Shown here: in pieces, positions 45,923-54,563 of the stretch | Layout of the letters: each line of letters opens with the position of its first letter | How positions within the stretch are numbered: the first letter of the stretch is position 1 | Assembly (NCBI GenBank): GCA_947164965.1 | Contig: CAMUYR010000006.1 | Location: 79,705-143,704 of the forward strand | From: an uncultured Prevotella sp. | GTDB lineage: Bacteria > Bacteroidota > Bacteroidia > Bacteroidales > Bacteroidaceae | DNA length: 64,000 nucleotides | Reading direction: 5' to 3' | Made by a program: the position numbers and the translations under genes | The notes under the pieces: model-generated | What the model was told of the DNA's origin: nothing | Databases searched by the model: none | What the model saw: the letters and a program-made list of their open reading frames with translations, nothing else

Positions 45923-48121
45923 ATGAACATACTGAAAACCAGCGTACTTTCGCTCCTCATGGTGGCGAAAGCAGGGATCGCTATGTCCCAGAACGATAGC
46001 ATTGCCAGCAACGACTCCATCACCTGGAACAAGGAACTGGACGGTATAGAGGTGAAGGCGCAGCGCCAGCTGATTAAGCAGGAGATAGACCGCATAGGCT
46101 ACGATGTTCAGGCCGACGAGGAATCGAAAACGCTTACAGTCATTGACATGTTAAGGAAAGTACCTATGGTAACCGTTGACGGAGAAGGCAACATCAGCGT
46201 GAAGGGCAACAGCGACTTCAAGATATACAAAAACGGGCACTACGATCCCAACCTGTCGAAGAATGCCAAAGAGATACTGAAGGCTATGCCAGCATCGATG
46301 GTCAAGTGCATTGAGGTGATTACCGACCCTGGAGCTCGCGAAGATGCCGAAGGTGTAGACGCTGTACTGAACATTGTGATGAAAGAAACCTGCAAGATGC
46401 AAGGTGTGACAGGAAGTGTGTCTACGGCGTACAACACACTCAACCGTACAGATATCGATGCATCTATCACAGCCCAGATAGACAAGCTGATGGTTTCTGC
46501 CGATTACGGATACTTCAGACAGGCAAGACGTCAGATGCATTGGACGCAAGAGAACACCAGCACCTATAAAGATACTGGCAACACGATGAACAAATCATCA
46601 GACCAGACACAACCAGGCAATGTGCACTATGCTAATATCAATGCCAGTTATGACATCGATTCGCTGAACCTGCTGTCGGCCTCATTTGGCGGCTATTACT
46701 GCGACTTAAGGCAGGAAGGGTATATCCGCACAACGCTGACAGCGCCCTCTGGAGAGATTCTGCAAAGCTATCTGGGCACATTCCAAACACCAGACAAAAC
46801 CTCTTACCAATCGTGGAACGGACGATTGGACTTTGAACATAAGACGCGACGAAAGGGCGAGCGACTGACTCTCTCGTATATGCTCGCCCTGACTCGCAAT
46901 CACGGAGGACTGGAACACCGGTATTCAGAAAAGTATCATGCTCCGTTCAACTATACCGGCAAGATGATGACTGACAGTGAACGGTTCTTGGAACATACCT
47001 TCCAGATAGACTGGCTTCGCCCATTGGGTAAAGGTCATCAAGTGGAGATAGGTGCCAAGTATATCAATCGCAACAACCAGAGCGATGCCGTTCAGACGTT
47101 TTATGGCACCGACAACCAGCTGACAGATGAGTTTGAACATACCACCAGCGTATTGGCAGGCTATGCGGACTATCAATATAAAAAAGACCGATGGTCGGCA
47201 CGAGCAGGGCTGCGCTATGAATACAGCTACATGAAGGGCAGCTACCCTGACGGGAAGGGTGAGCCATTCCACAAGCACCTGAGCGATTGGGTGCCTCAAG
47301 CCAGCATCAGATATCAGATGACGGATGCACAATCGCTGAAGCTAAGCTACACTACCAGCATCTCCCGTCCTGGCATCTCCTATCTGAACCCGATGGCATA
47401 CACGTTGCCAGCCTCCGTACAGACAGGTAACAGCCATCTGTCAAGTGCCCACTCACAGCGCATCAGCCTGAACTATTCATATATCGGAAATAAGATCACT
47501 CTCCAGCTATCGCCCAGCTATAGTTTCTGTTCGGAAGGTATCGCAACGGTACAGACAGCACAAGGCAACGTGGTATACAGAACCTACGACAACATCCTGC
47601 AACGCAGAATTTTCTCGTTCAGTCAGTATATGCAATGGCAGCCCTTTAAGGGTACAACCATCATTGTGAACAACACCTTATATTATATGCACTACGGCAA
47701 TCCTGAACAGGCGCTCAGCAATCATGGATGGTGTGACTATCTGTATGCCAGCCTGTCGCAACAGCTGCCTTGGAAATTGCGTCTGTCGCTGAGCGGAAGT
47801 ACCGACATTGGCAGAGAACCTTCAGGCGTTTATGCTGTAGACTATCCTTGGAACTTATGCTACGCCAGCCTGCAGCGCTCGTTCCTCAAGGACAACAGAC
47901 TCACCGTGAGTATCAGCATCCGCAATCCTTATAAGAAATTCATCCATACACGCACTGAAACAATTCATGGCGACTTCTTGCAATCGTCAAACCTATGGCA
48001 ACGCACTCGCAGCATCGGCCTCTCCGTCTCTTATCGCTTCGGTTCGCTGAAAGCCAGCGTCAAGAAGGCGGCAACGAGCATTACCAACGACGACATGGTG
48101 GGAGGTATTTCAAAGGGATAG
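45923..48121 (+). CDS. TonB-dependent receptor family outer-membrane beta-barrel protein
   Basis: IDMLRKVPMVTVDGEGNISVKGNSDFKIYKNG ... IEVITDPGAREDAEGVDAVLNIVMK plug domain; barrel C-terminus. Confidence 0.88.
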   Translation: MNILKTSVLSLLMVAKAGIAMSQNDSIASNDSITWNKELDGIEVKAQRQLIKQEIDRIGYDVQADEESKTLTVIDMLRKVPMVTVDGEGNISVKGNSDFKIYKNGHYDPNLSKNAKEILKAMPASMVKCIEVITDPGAREDAEGVDAVLNIVMKETCKMQGVTGSVSTAYNTLNRTDIDASITAQIDKLMVSADYGYFRQARRQMHWTQENTSTYKDTGNTMNKSSDQTQPGNVHYANINASYDIDSLNLLSASFGGYYCDLRQEGYIRTTLTAPSGEILQSYLGTFQTPDKTSYQSWNGRLDFEHKTRRKGERLTLSYMLALTRNHGGLEHRYSEKYHAPFNYTGKMMTDSERFLEHTFQIDWLRPLGKGHQVEIGAKYINRNNQSDAVQTFYGTDNQLTDEFEHTTSVLAGYADYQYKKDRWSARAGLRYEYSYMKGSYPDGKGEPFHKHLSDWVPQASIRYQMTDAQSLKLSYTTSISRPGISYLNPMAYTLPASVQTGNSHLSSAHSQRISLNYSYIGNKITLQLSPSYSFCSEGIATVQTAQGNVVYRTYDNILQRRIFSFSQYMQWQPFKGTTIIVNNTLYYMHYGNPEQALSNHGWCDYLYASLSQQLPWKLRLSLSGSTDIGREPSGVYAVDYPWNLCYASLQRSFLKDNRLTVSISIRNPYKKFIHTRTETIHGDFLQSSNLWQRTRSIGLSVSYRFGSLKASVKKAATSITNDDMVGGISKG

Positions 48122-48259
48122 GTTATTTGTAGAGAGAGACCGATGAAAAAAAATGGAGGGTGCTTTAAACCTTTTACATTTGCCATCGTCAAAGAATCAG
48201 AAATCAGGATAACATTCAGGATAACAATTTAAATAAACAGGATAACAAATTAAAAAGTA

Positions 48260-48619
48260 ATGACAATGAAAAAGATTGTATTAACATTAGTTGCCGCGAT
48301 GGCATTTACGTTTAGCTTTGCAAAGAGTGATCAAGCTGACAAGCGTTTTGACATGAATTGTGACATCTACCGCCTAGCCGTCGTACTCGACTTGGACGAT
48401 CGTCAGATGGACGCAGTAGAAGAAAATCTGGAAATCTTCAGCAACGAGATGAAGTCGCTGGCTACACTGAAGGGTCCACAGTTAAGATTCAAGATTCATC
48501 AGGCAGTCGTGAAGGATGCAAGACAGATGAGACAGGTGCTTAACGACAAGCAATTCCACGACTACATGCGCATCTTAGGAGTGACGCTTCGTAACAGAAA
48601 TCTCTTAGCAAGGTGGTAA
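48260..48619 (+). CDS. Small exported protein of unknown function
   Basis: Signal peptide KKIVLTLVAAMAFTFSFA; helical body. Confidence 0.7.
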   Translation: MTMKKIVLTLVAAMAFTFSFAKSDQADKRFDMNCDIYRLAVVLDLDDRQMDAVEENLEIFSNEMKSLATLKGPQLRFKIHQAVVKDARQMRQVLNDKQFHDYMRILGVTLRNRNLLARW

Positions 48620-48639
48620 AGCAACCACAAAACGAAAAG

Positions 48640-48669
48640 AAAGCGGGCCGCAGGGTCCGCTTTTCTTTT
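48640..48669 (+). terminator. Putative terminator
   Basis: AAAGCGGGCC gcag GGTCCGCTTT + TTCTTTTG. Confidence 0.75.
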
Positions 48670-48703
48670 GCTCCATCCGGTAGCAGTAATCTTGAGAAGT
48701 GGC

Positions 48704-48747
48704 ACTAAAAAGGTTGAGAGAACGTACTAAAGAGGTTGGAAGGCCGT
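48704..48747. repeat. Two degenerate 22-bp repeats (ACTAAARAGGTTGRRAGRMCGT)
   Basis: actaaaaaggttgagagaacgt / actaaagaggttggaaggccgt. Confidence 0.6.
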
Positions 48748-48765
48748 ACTTAAAGTTCGTTCGTC

Positions 48766-48833
48766 GTCGATGAACGACAATTCACCGTCGATGAACGAGA
48801 ATTCATCGTCGACGAACGAGAATTCATCGTCGA
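48766..48833. repeat. 21-bp tandem repeat array (GTCGATGAACGAGAATTCATC, 3.2 copies)
   Basis: Units at 48766, 48787 and 48808 plus partial GTCGA. Confidence 0.92.
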
Positions 48834-48860
48834 AGATTTGAGTTTTTCAAACTTTTTGCT

Positions 48861-48868
48861 TACCTTTG
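48861..48868 (+). promoter_or_regulatory. -7 box TACCTTTG upstream of the HU-like gene
   Basis: tttttgctTACCTTTGcac. Confidence 0.6.
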
Positions 48869-48934
48869 CACTAGAAACAAGGACACAAATAGTCCGCAAA
48901 CATCATTTAACAACCCTAAAATCAATTAGTTAAC

Positions 48935-49561
48935 ATGTATGCCAAGTATATTAAAAAGGAAATAGCCGACCTGAACGGAACGGGACAGACGCAGGCTTAT
49001 TACAAGATGAAGACGCAGGCCATGGGTCACGACGACTTTATTGACCTTTGCTGTCGGGAGGGAGCAATGCCTAGAGACGCCATTCTGGGTGTACTGACAC
49101 TGATTCATGAGAAGCTGGCACTCAGCATGGCTGAAGGATACTCCGTGAAGATTGACGGTCTTGGCACTTTCTCGGCCAAGCTGGGTATGAGGGACGGCGT
49201 GCTGCCCGATGCCTTCGAACCAGGCGAAACCAAACATAACGTAAAAGCCATTAAGGTGACAGGCGTATCGTACAGACCAGACAACGAGCTGATAGCCGAC
49301 ACCGCCAGAAAATGCCATCTGGTGAAGGACGGCGAAAGCCGTATCAAGAAGCCTCAAACCACACTGGAAGAACGCACGGCGATGGCCAGAAAATATCTGG
49401 AACGGACGCCCATGATGAGAGTGATGGACTATGCAATGCTGACAGGACTCTCGCGAACAACCGCATCGATGGAACTACGCAAGATTGCTTCCGACCCCAA
49501 CTCAGGTATTATATCGTTAGGCCAGAACAGCCAGAAATACTACACATTGCGCTTGAAATAA
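48935..49561 (+). CDS. HU-family (HU-HIG-like) DNA-binding protein
   Basis: YYKMKTQAMGHDDFIDLCCREGAMPRDAILGVLTLIHEKLALSMAEGYSVKIDGLGTFSAKLG. Confidence 0.82.
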   Translation: MYAKYIKKEIADLNGTGQTQAYYKMKTQAMGHDDFIDLCCREGAMPRDAILGVLTLIHEKLALSMAEGYSVKIDGLGTFSAKLGMRDGVLPDAFEPGETKHNVKAIKVTGVSYRPDNELIADTARKCHLVKDGESRIKKPQTTLEERTAMARKYLERTPMMRVMDYAMLTGLSRTTASMELRKIASDPNSGIISLGQNSQKYYTLRLK

Positions 49562-49564
49562 AAG

Positions 49565-49600
49565 AATCGGGCTCACCAAACGGTGAACCCGATTATCTTT
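49565..49600. terminator. Bidirectional terminator between convergent genes
   Basis: AATCGGGCTCACC aaac GGTGAACCCGATT (one internal mismatch) flanked by A- and T-rich tracts. Confidence 0.85.
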
Positions 49601-49614
49601 TACTTTCACTTCGC

Positions 49615-50388
49615 TCACTTAACCACAATCTTCTTTCCATTCTGAATGCGGATGCCCTTAGAGGTGTTGGTCACCTTACGGCCCTGCAGGTCGTAGTTGT
49701 CAGCACTGGCAGCCTTTTCACGAACAGTATTGCTGATGGCTGTCACGTCTGACTTGGCGACGTGTTTAATTTCCAACTTAGTGGCAGTAGATGTCTGCAT
49801 ATCCCAAGTAAAACCACAACGGGTAGGCAGGAAGTTCTTGTCGGCATTGGTACGAACAAGGACGCTCTCCAGCGGTGTGACATTCTGCTTGGCAGGAATA
49901 CCGTAACGACCCTCCTTAACCATGTTCTCCCAGCTACTGCCGAAGGTCACCATATTGCCTTTGTTGTCGCTCATGCGGACAGCCTTGAGCTCTGAGTCGA
50001 AGCTGAGCGCCTCGGTATTTTTCACCCGCAGATATTGCGATGTGGGCGAATAAATAAGGTAAGGCATGCCTGCGGTGATGCCCTCAGAGGTGCAGTCGAC
50101 GAAGAGAAGGTTCAGCGTCTCGCCGTGCTGCTGGATGGCAGCCAGTCGCTCAACCCTGAGGTCCTTAGCCACTTCAGCCACTTGTTCGGCTGTCAGCGAG
50201 AAAGGCAGGCAGAGGGTGTTGTAACCAGCAAAGAAGTAGCGGTTCAGCTGTACGGTCTGCTCGCTACTCTGCATCAGTTCCATGTCCAGTTTGTTGCTGC
50301 TGGCATAGATATTCTTCACTCTGTTTTGTGCAACAGCCACAGTCGAAAGGGCCATTGTCAACGTCATTGCAAGTAGTAATTTCTTCAT
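49615..50388 (-). CDS. Exported protein with a YDLQGRKV-type C-terminal sequence
   Basis: Signal peptide MKKLLLAMTLTMALSTVAVAQ; C-terminus DNYDLQGRKVTNTSKGIRIQNGKKIVVK. Confidence 0.75.
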   Translation of the reverse strand: MKKLLLAMTLTMALSTVAVAQNRVKNIYASSNKLDMELMQSSEQTVQLNRYFFAGYNTLCLPFSLTAEQVAEVAKDLRVERLAAIQQHGETLNLLFVDCTSEGITAGMPYLIYSPTSQYLRVKNTEALSFDSELKAVRMSDNKGNMVTFGSSWENMVKEGRYGIPAKQNVTPLESVLVRTNADKNFLPTRCGFTWDMQTSTATKLEIKHVAKSDVTAISNTVREKAASADNYDLQGRKVTNTSKGIRIQNGKKIVVK

Positions 50389-50555
50389 ACGCTATTGGTT
50401 TAAAATGTTTAGTCTGTTGCAAATATACGAAAAATTCTATATAATTAGTATCAGATTTGGGAAGATTAACATATTTAAGCCCCAAATTTTCATTCTGAAC
50501 CATAAAAAAAACTTAAAACTACAAGGCAACCAGTTGGAAAACCTTCTATAAGTTG

Positions 50556-50563
50556 TATCTTTG
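50556..50563 (+). promoter_or_regulatory. -7 box TATCTTTG upstream of the DUF3857 array
   Basis: agttgTATCTTTGcaag, 32 bp upstream of ATG 50595. Confidence 0.55.
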
Positions 50564-50594
50564 CAAGTCAATAGACAAAATAAATAAAAATTGC

Positions 50595-52553
50595 ATGAAA
50601 AAACATTTATTACTTCTCGCTTTCTGTGCACTAAATGCTGTGGCACAGACGTCGGAGCCAAACCTGAAATGGGGAAAACCTACAGACGAAGAGCTTAACA
50701 TGACAGAATATCCAAACGACAAAGATGCTGATGCTGTGGAACTTTGCCGATTGGTTGATGTCAACTACAACTGGGTGAATAACAGCTTCCGTGTCTATTA
50801 TAGAGTCAAGTGTCGCCTTAAGGTTCTCAAGCCAGAGGGCAAACACGTAGGCGACCAGTCTATCTCCATCCATACTGGCGAAGGTAATCACAGATACGAA
50901 ATAGTGGCAGGCTTGAAGGCCGCAACCTATAATATGGAAAACGGCAAGATGGTGAAAACCAAAATGGAGAGTTCGATGGTTCATGAAGAGCAACTTGACA
51001 AGACCACAAAACTGATAAAGTTCAGCCTTCCTCAAGTACGCGTGGGTAGCGTTATAGAATATGAGTACCGCATTGAAAGTGATTACTTCTATAACCTGCG
51101 TGACTGGTATGCCCAGAAAAACATCCCCGTGGTCTATTCTAAATACGAGCTCGCTGTACCTGAATGGTTTTCTTTCAATATAGACCAGACTGGTATGAAC
51201 CAACTGGAGTATAAAAACAATAGCACTTCGATGGCCATTGGCGATACACACCTAAACGTCAAAGAAGATATTTTTATTGCCAGAAACCTGCCTGCGCTTA
51301 AAGACGACGACTATGTGTGGTGTGCAGAGGACTATGGCACGAAGATCACTCATGAACTTAAAGGCATCTACGTGCCTGGTGCGGTATACAAGGACTATAC
51401 ATCGAAGTGGGAAGACATTGACAAGACACTGCTTGAAGACGATGAGTTCGGAGGAAGAATTAAGAAGAGCAGTCCACTGAAAGATGAGATACTCTCAGCA
51501 GGAATACCAGCCATCAGCGACCCACAAGAGCGAGCAGCAGCATGCTGGCAAATGCTGAAAAAGAAAGTAAAATGGAATGGCGACTATGCTTTCTGGGCCA
51601 AATCGGGAAGCAAAGTACTGAAAGAAGGAACAGGCACTAATGCCGACATCAATTTTCTGTATATCAACATGTTGCGCGATGCCGGCATCGAAGCTTACCC
51701 TGTTGTGATGCGACTACGCAATCATGGTCGGTTACCTTTGTCGCATGCCAGTCTGAAATATCTCTCTTCATTTGTAGTCGGCATACAACTCAACGACACA
51801 ACGGCTACTTACATGGATGCCTCAGTGGAAGATGGCTACCTCAACGTATTACCACCACGTCTGCTGACGGAGATGGCTCGTACGGTGCGCAAGGGCAAAC
51901 AGGGAGAATGGGTGAACTTGCTGAAGAATGCGCAGTCAGCTGAGACCACCATTATTCAGGCAACTATCAATGACGAAGGTATCATCAGCGGAAGCAAACA
52001 GACCAATTGCGTTGGCGAAGCAGCAGCCAGCCTCAGAAAGAAGTGGAGAACGGCAAAAGATAGCATTGACGTCATACACCAGATGCAAGAAAGAGACGAG
52101 ATGGAGATTACCCAGTACCAAATAGAGGGACGTCACGACTTTTCCCCAACGGTGCGCGAAACTATCAATTTCACTAAATCGTGTACCACGGCTGGCGACC
52201 TGATCTATCTGAATCCGTTAGTCTTCGTCCCTTGGCAGAAGAATCCTTTCACCACTGATACGCGCAATCTGCCTGTAGAGTTTCCATATAGCCAGCGCGA
52301 AAATCTTAACGTGACGCTTACAATTCCTGAAGGTTGGGAAGTGGAAGAAGTGCCTCAGCCCATCATTCTGAAATTCGATGGTATTACAGCACGTATCGGC
52401 ATACGACAAATGGATAATGTATTACTGACACAATACAGCCTGAACACTAAGCGCACTTTCTTCTCACAGCAACAATATCAGGATCTGAAGAGTTTCATCG
52501 ACAAACTGATTGAGAGCAACAAGAAAATCATCACATTGAAGAAGAAGCCATGA
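50595..52553 (+). CDS. DUF3857/transglutaminase-like exported protein, paralog 1 (catalytic Cys apparently replaced by Asn)
   Basis: MKKHLLLLAFCALNAVAQTSEPNLKWGKPTDEELNMTEY; TG-like core GTGTNADINFLYINMLRDAGIEAYPVVMRLRNHGRL. Confidence 0.83.
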   Translation: MKKHLLLLAFCALNAVAQTSEPNLKWGKPTDEELNMTEYPNDKDADAVELCRLVDVNYNWVNNSFRVYYRVKCRLKVLKPEGKHVGDQSISIHTGEGNHRYEIVAGLKAATYNMENGKMVKTKMESSMVHEEQLDKTTKLIKFSLPQVRVGSVIEYEYRIESDYFYNLRDWYAQKNIPVVYSKYELAVPEWFSFNIDQTGMNQLEYKNNSTSMAIGDTHLNVKEDIFIARNLPALKDDDYVWCAEDYGTKITHELKGIYVPGAVYKDYTSKWEDIDKTLLEDDEFGGRIKKSSPLKDEILSAGIPAISDPQERAAACWQMLKKKVKWNGDYAFWAKSGSKVLKEGTGTNADINFLYINMLRDAGIEAYPVVMRLRNHGRLPLSHASLKYLSSFVVGIQLNDTTATYMDASVEDGYLNVLPPRLLTEMARTVRKGKQGEWVNLLKNAQSAETTIIQATINDEGIISGSKQTNCVGEAAASLRKKWRTAKDSIDVIHQMQERDEMEITQYQIEGRHDFSPTVRETINFTKSCTTAGDLIYLNPLVFVPWQKNPFTTDTRNLPVEFPYSQRENLNVTLTIPEGWEVEEVPQPIILKFDGITARIGIRQMDNVLLTQYSLNTKRTFFSQQQYQDLKSFIDKLIESNKKIITLKKKP

Positions 52554-52564
52554 TTTTAAATAGT

Positions 52565-54553
52565 ATGAGAAAGTTTTTATTATTCTTTGCTTTCTGTGCA
52601 TTAAATGCTATGGCACAGACGTCAGAGCCCAACCTGAAATGGGGAAAACCTACAGACGAAGAGCTTAACATGACGGAATATGCCGACGACAAGGAAGCCA
52701 GGGCCGTCGTGCTCTGTCATCTGACATCCGTCAACTATACGATAGACCTATATAACTATCTGGTGGACTATCAGGTTAAGAAACGTATCAAAATTCTGAA
52801 AGATGAAGGAAAAAGCTATGCCAATATCAGCATTCCATACATCAACAACACGAAAGAGGAATACGGCATTGAATCCATCGAGTCATTCAAGGCGACAGCC
52901 TATAACGTCGTGAATGGCAAGGTGGTGAAAACGAAAATCGGTAAGAATCAGATACACACGGAGCGCATTGATGAAGACTATATGCTGGCAAAGGTTGCCA
53001 TACCCCAAGCGATGGCTGGCACAGTGATAGAGTATGAATATACGCTCCACAGCAACGTATTCTTCCACATCTACGACTGGGATGCCCAGGAAGAGATTCC
53101 TGTCATGTTTGCCCAATACAGGCTGGAGATTCCTGCCCTCTTCATATTCAACGTAGAAACGAGCGGTATTCAGCTCCTCAAGAGTTTTCAATCGACAGGC
53201 ACTCTCACCTATAATACTTCCAGCGACAATATGTCGAGACCGTCTTCCTGCAAGACGAACATCTACCTTTGCACAGGACGTAATCTGCCCGCTCTGAAAA
53301 AGGATGACTATGTGTGGAACGAACGCGACTATATAACCAAAGTCACCGCAGAACTGAAAAGCTATGCATCATCGGGAGGAAGCTATCGTGAAGTGAAGAA
53401 GACATGGGAACAGGCTGATAACATCCTTATGCAACATCCAGAATTCGGCTCACGACTAAACGATCACAGCAAGTTCCGCGACGAACTTGCCACCGCAGGA
53501 ATTGCCGGGATGACAGATTTAAAGGAAAAGGTGGCAGCAACATTCAGGATACTGCGCCAAAAGCTGGCATGGAACGGTGAATATGAATTGCTGGCACATC
53601 CTGCCTCGGAAGTCATCAAAAAAGGAAGCGGCACAAGTGGTGACCTGAATATGATGCTAATCAACATGCTTGGAGATGTTGGCATACAGGCATACCCCGT
53701 TGTCATGAGCACTCGCCGTCACGGTCGTCTGCCACAGACTTATCCCAGTCTGAACAAACTCAACACCTTCATCGTTGCCGTGCCCAATGGAACTTCTTGG
53801 CTGTATCTCGATGCGTCATCAGCTGAAGGTTACATTAATGTATTATCTTCCAATCTCTATGTTGAACGTGCCCGTCTTATTCAGAAAGGGAAGCCAAGCC
53901 AATGGGTGAATCTACAGAATATAGGTGATGCCAGAAGCCTGATTACAGTTGTCGGCTCAATTTCACCAGAAGGAAAAATGAGCGGTGAACAGACTGCTTC
54001 CTACTCTGGCAATGCTGCCGCCAATGAGCGGAGAGCTTTCCATGCGGTCAGCGACAGTGCGGCATTTATAACCAAGAAGGCGACGGATTACGGTATAGAG
54101 ATAAATAGTTGTCAGATGACAGGACATCGTGAATACGCAGAAAATGTAAAAGAGGTGATTAAGTTTACCAAGCAGGGGGAAGTCGCCTCCGACCATATCT
54201 ATATCAATCCCTTTACGGAATTCCCCATTCGCAACAACCCCTTCATGGAGGCAGAGCGATTGTTACCAGTGGAATTTCCCTACAAGCAGACGTTCAGTAT
54301 GACCATCCGTCTTGCACTACCGAAAGGATGGACTTTGGAAGAAAAGCCGAAAAATACAAGAATCACGACTGCTGACAAGAGTATTAGCGGTCATTTCCTC
54401 TATGAAGAAACTGACGAACACCAGCTGTCTATCCAAATTCAATTCCGCTTGAGCAGTGTGACATACTACAAGAGCCAGTATGAAACATTACGTCAGCTAT
54501 TCGACCTGTTCTCCAATCGGAGCAAGGACATGTTGGTACTCAAGAAAATTTAA
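52565..54553 (+). CDS. DUF3857/transglutaminase-like exported protein, paralog 2 (catalytic Cys apparently replaced by Ser)
   Basis: MRKFLLFFAFCALNAMAQTSEPNLKWGKPTDEELNMTEY; GSGTSGDLNMMLINMLGDVGIQAYPVVMSTRRHGRL. Confidence 0.83.
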   Translation: MRKFLLFFAFCALNAMAQTSEPNLKWGKPTDEELNMTEYADDKEARAVVLCHLTSVNYTIDLYNYLVDYQVKKRIKILKDEGKSYANISIPYINNTKEEYGIESIESFKATAYNVVNGKVVKTKIGKNQIHTERIDEDYMLAKVAIPQAMAGTVIEYEYTLHSNVFFHIYDWDAQEEIPVMFAQYRLEIPALFIFNVETSGIQLLKSFQSTGTLTYNTSSDNMSRPSSCKTNIYLCTGRNLPALKKDDYVWNERDYITKVTAELKSYASSGGSYREVKKTWEQADNILMQHPEFGSRLNDHSKFRDELATAGIAGMTDLKEKVAATFRILRQKLAWNGEYELLAHPASEVIKKGSGTSGDLNMMLINMLGDVGIQAYPVVMSTRRHGRLPQTYPSLNKLNTFIVAVPNGTSWLYLDASSAEGYINVLSSNLYVERARLIQKGKPSQWVNLQNIGDARSLITVVGSISPEGKMSGEQTASYSGNAAANERRAFHAVSDSAAFITKKATDYGIEINSCQMTGHREYAENVKEVIKFTKQGEVASDHIYINPFTEFPIRNNPFMEAERLLPVEFPYKQTFSMTIRLALPKGWTLEEKPKNTRITTADKSISGHFLYEETDEHQLSIQIQFRLSSVTYYKSQYETLRQLFDLFSNRSKDMLVLKKI

Positions 54554-54563
54554 GCAAGAAAGC

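Noticed and set aside
48766-48833. Possible CRISPR array or transposon ends
   Set aside because: Contiguous 21-bp tandem units, no spacers, no adjacent transposase.
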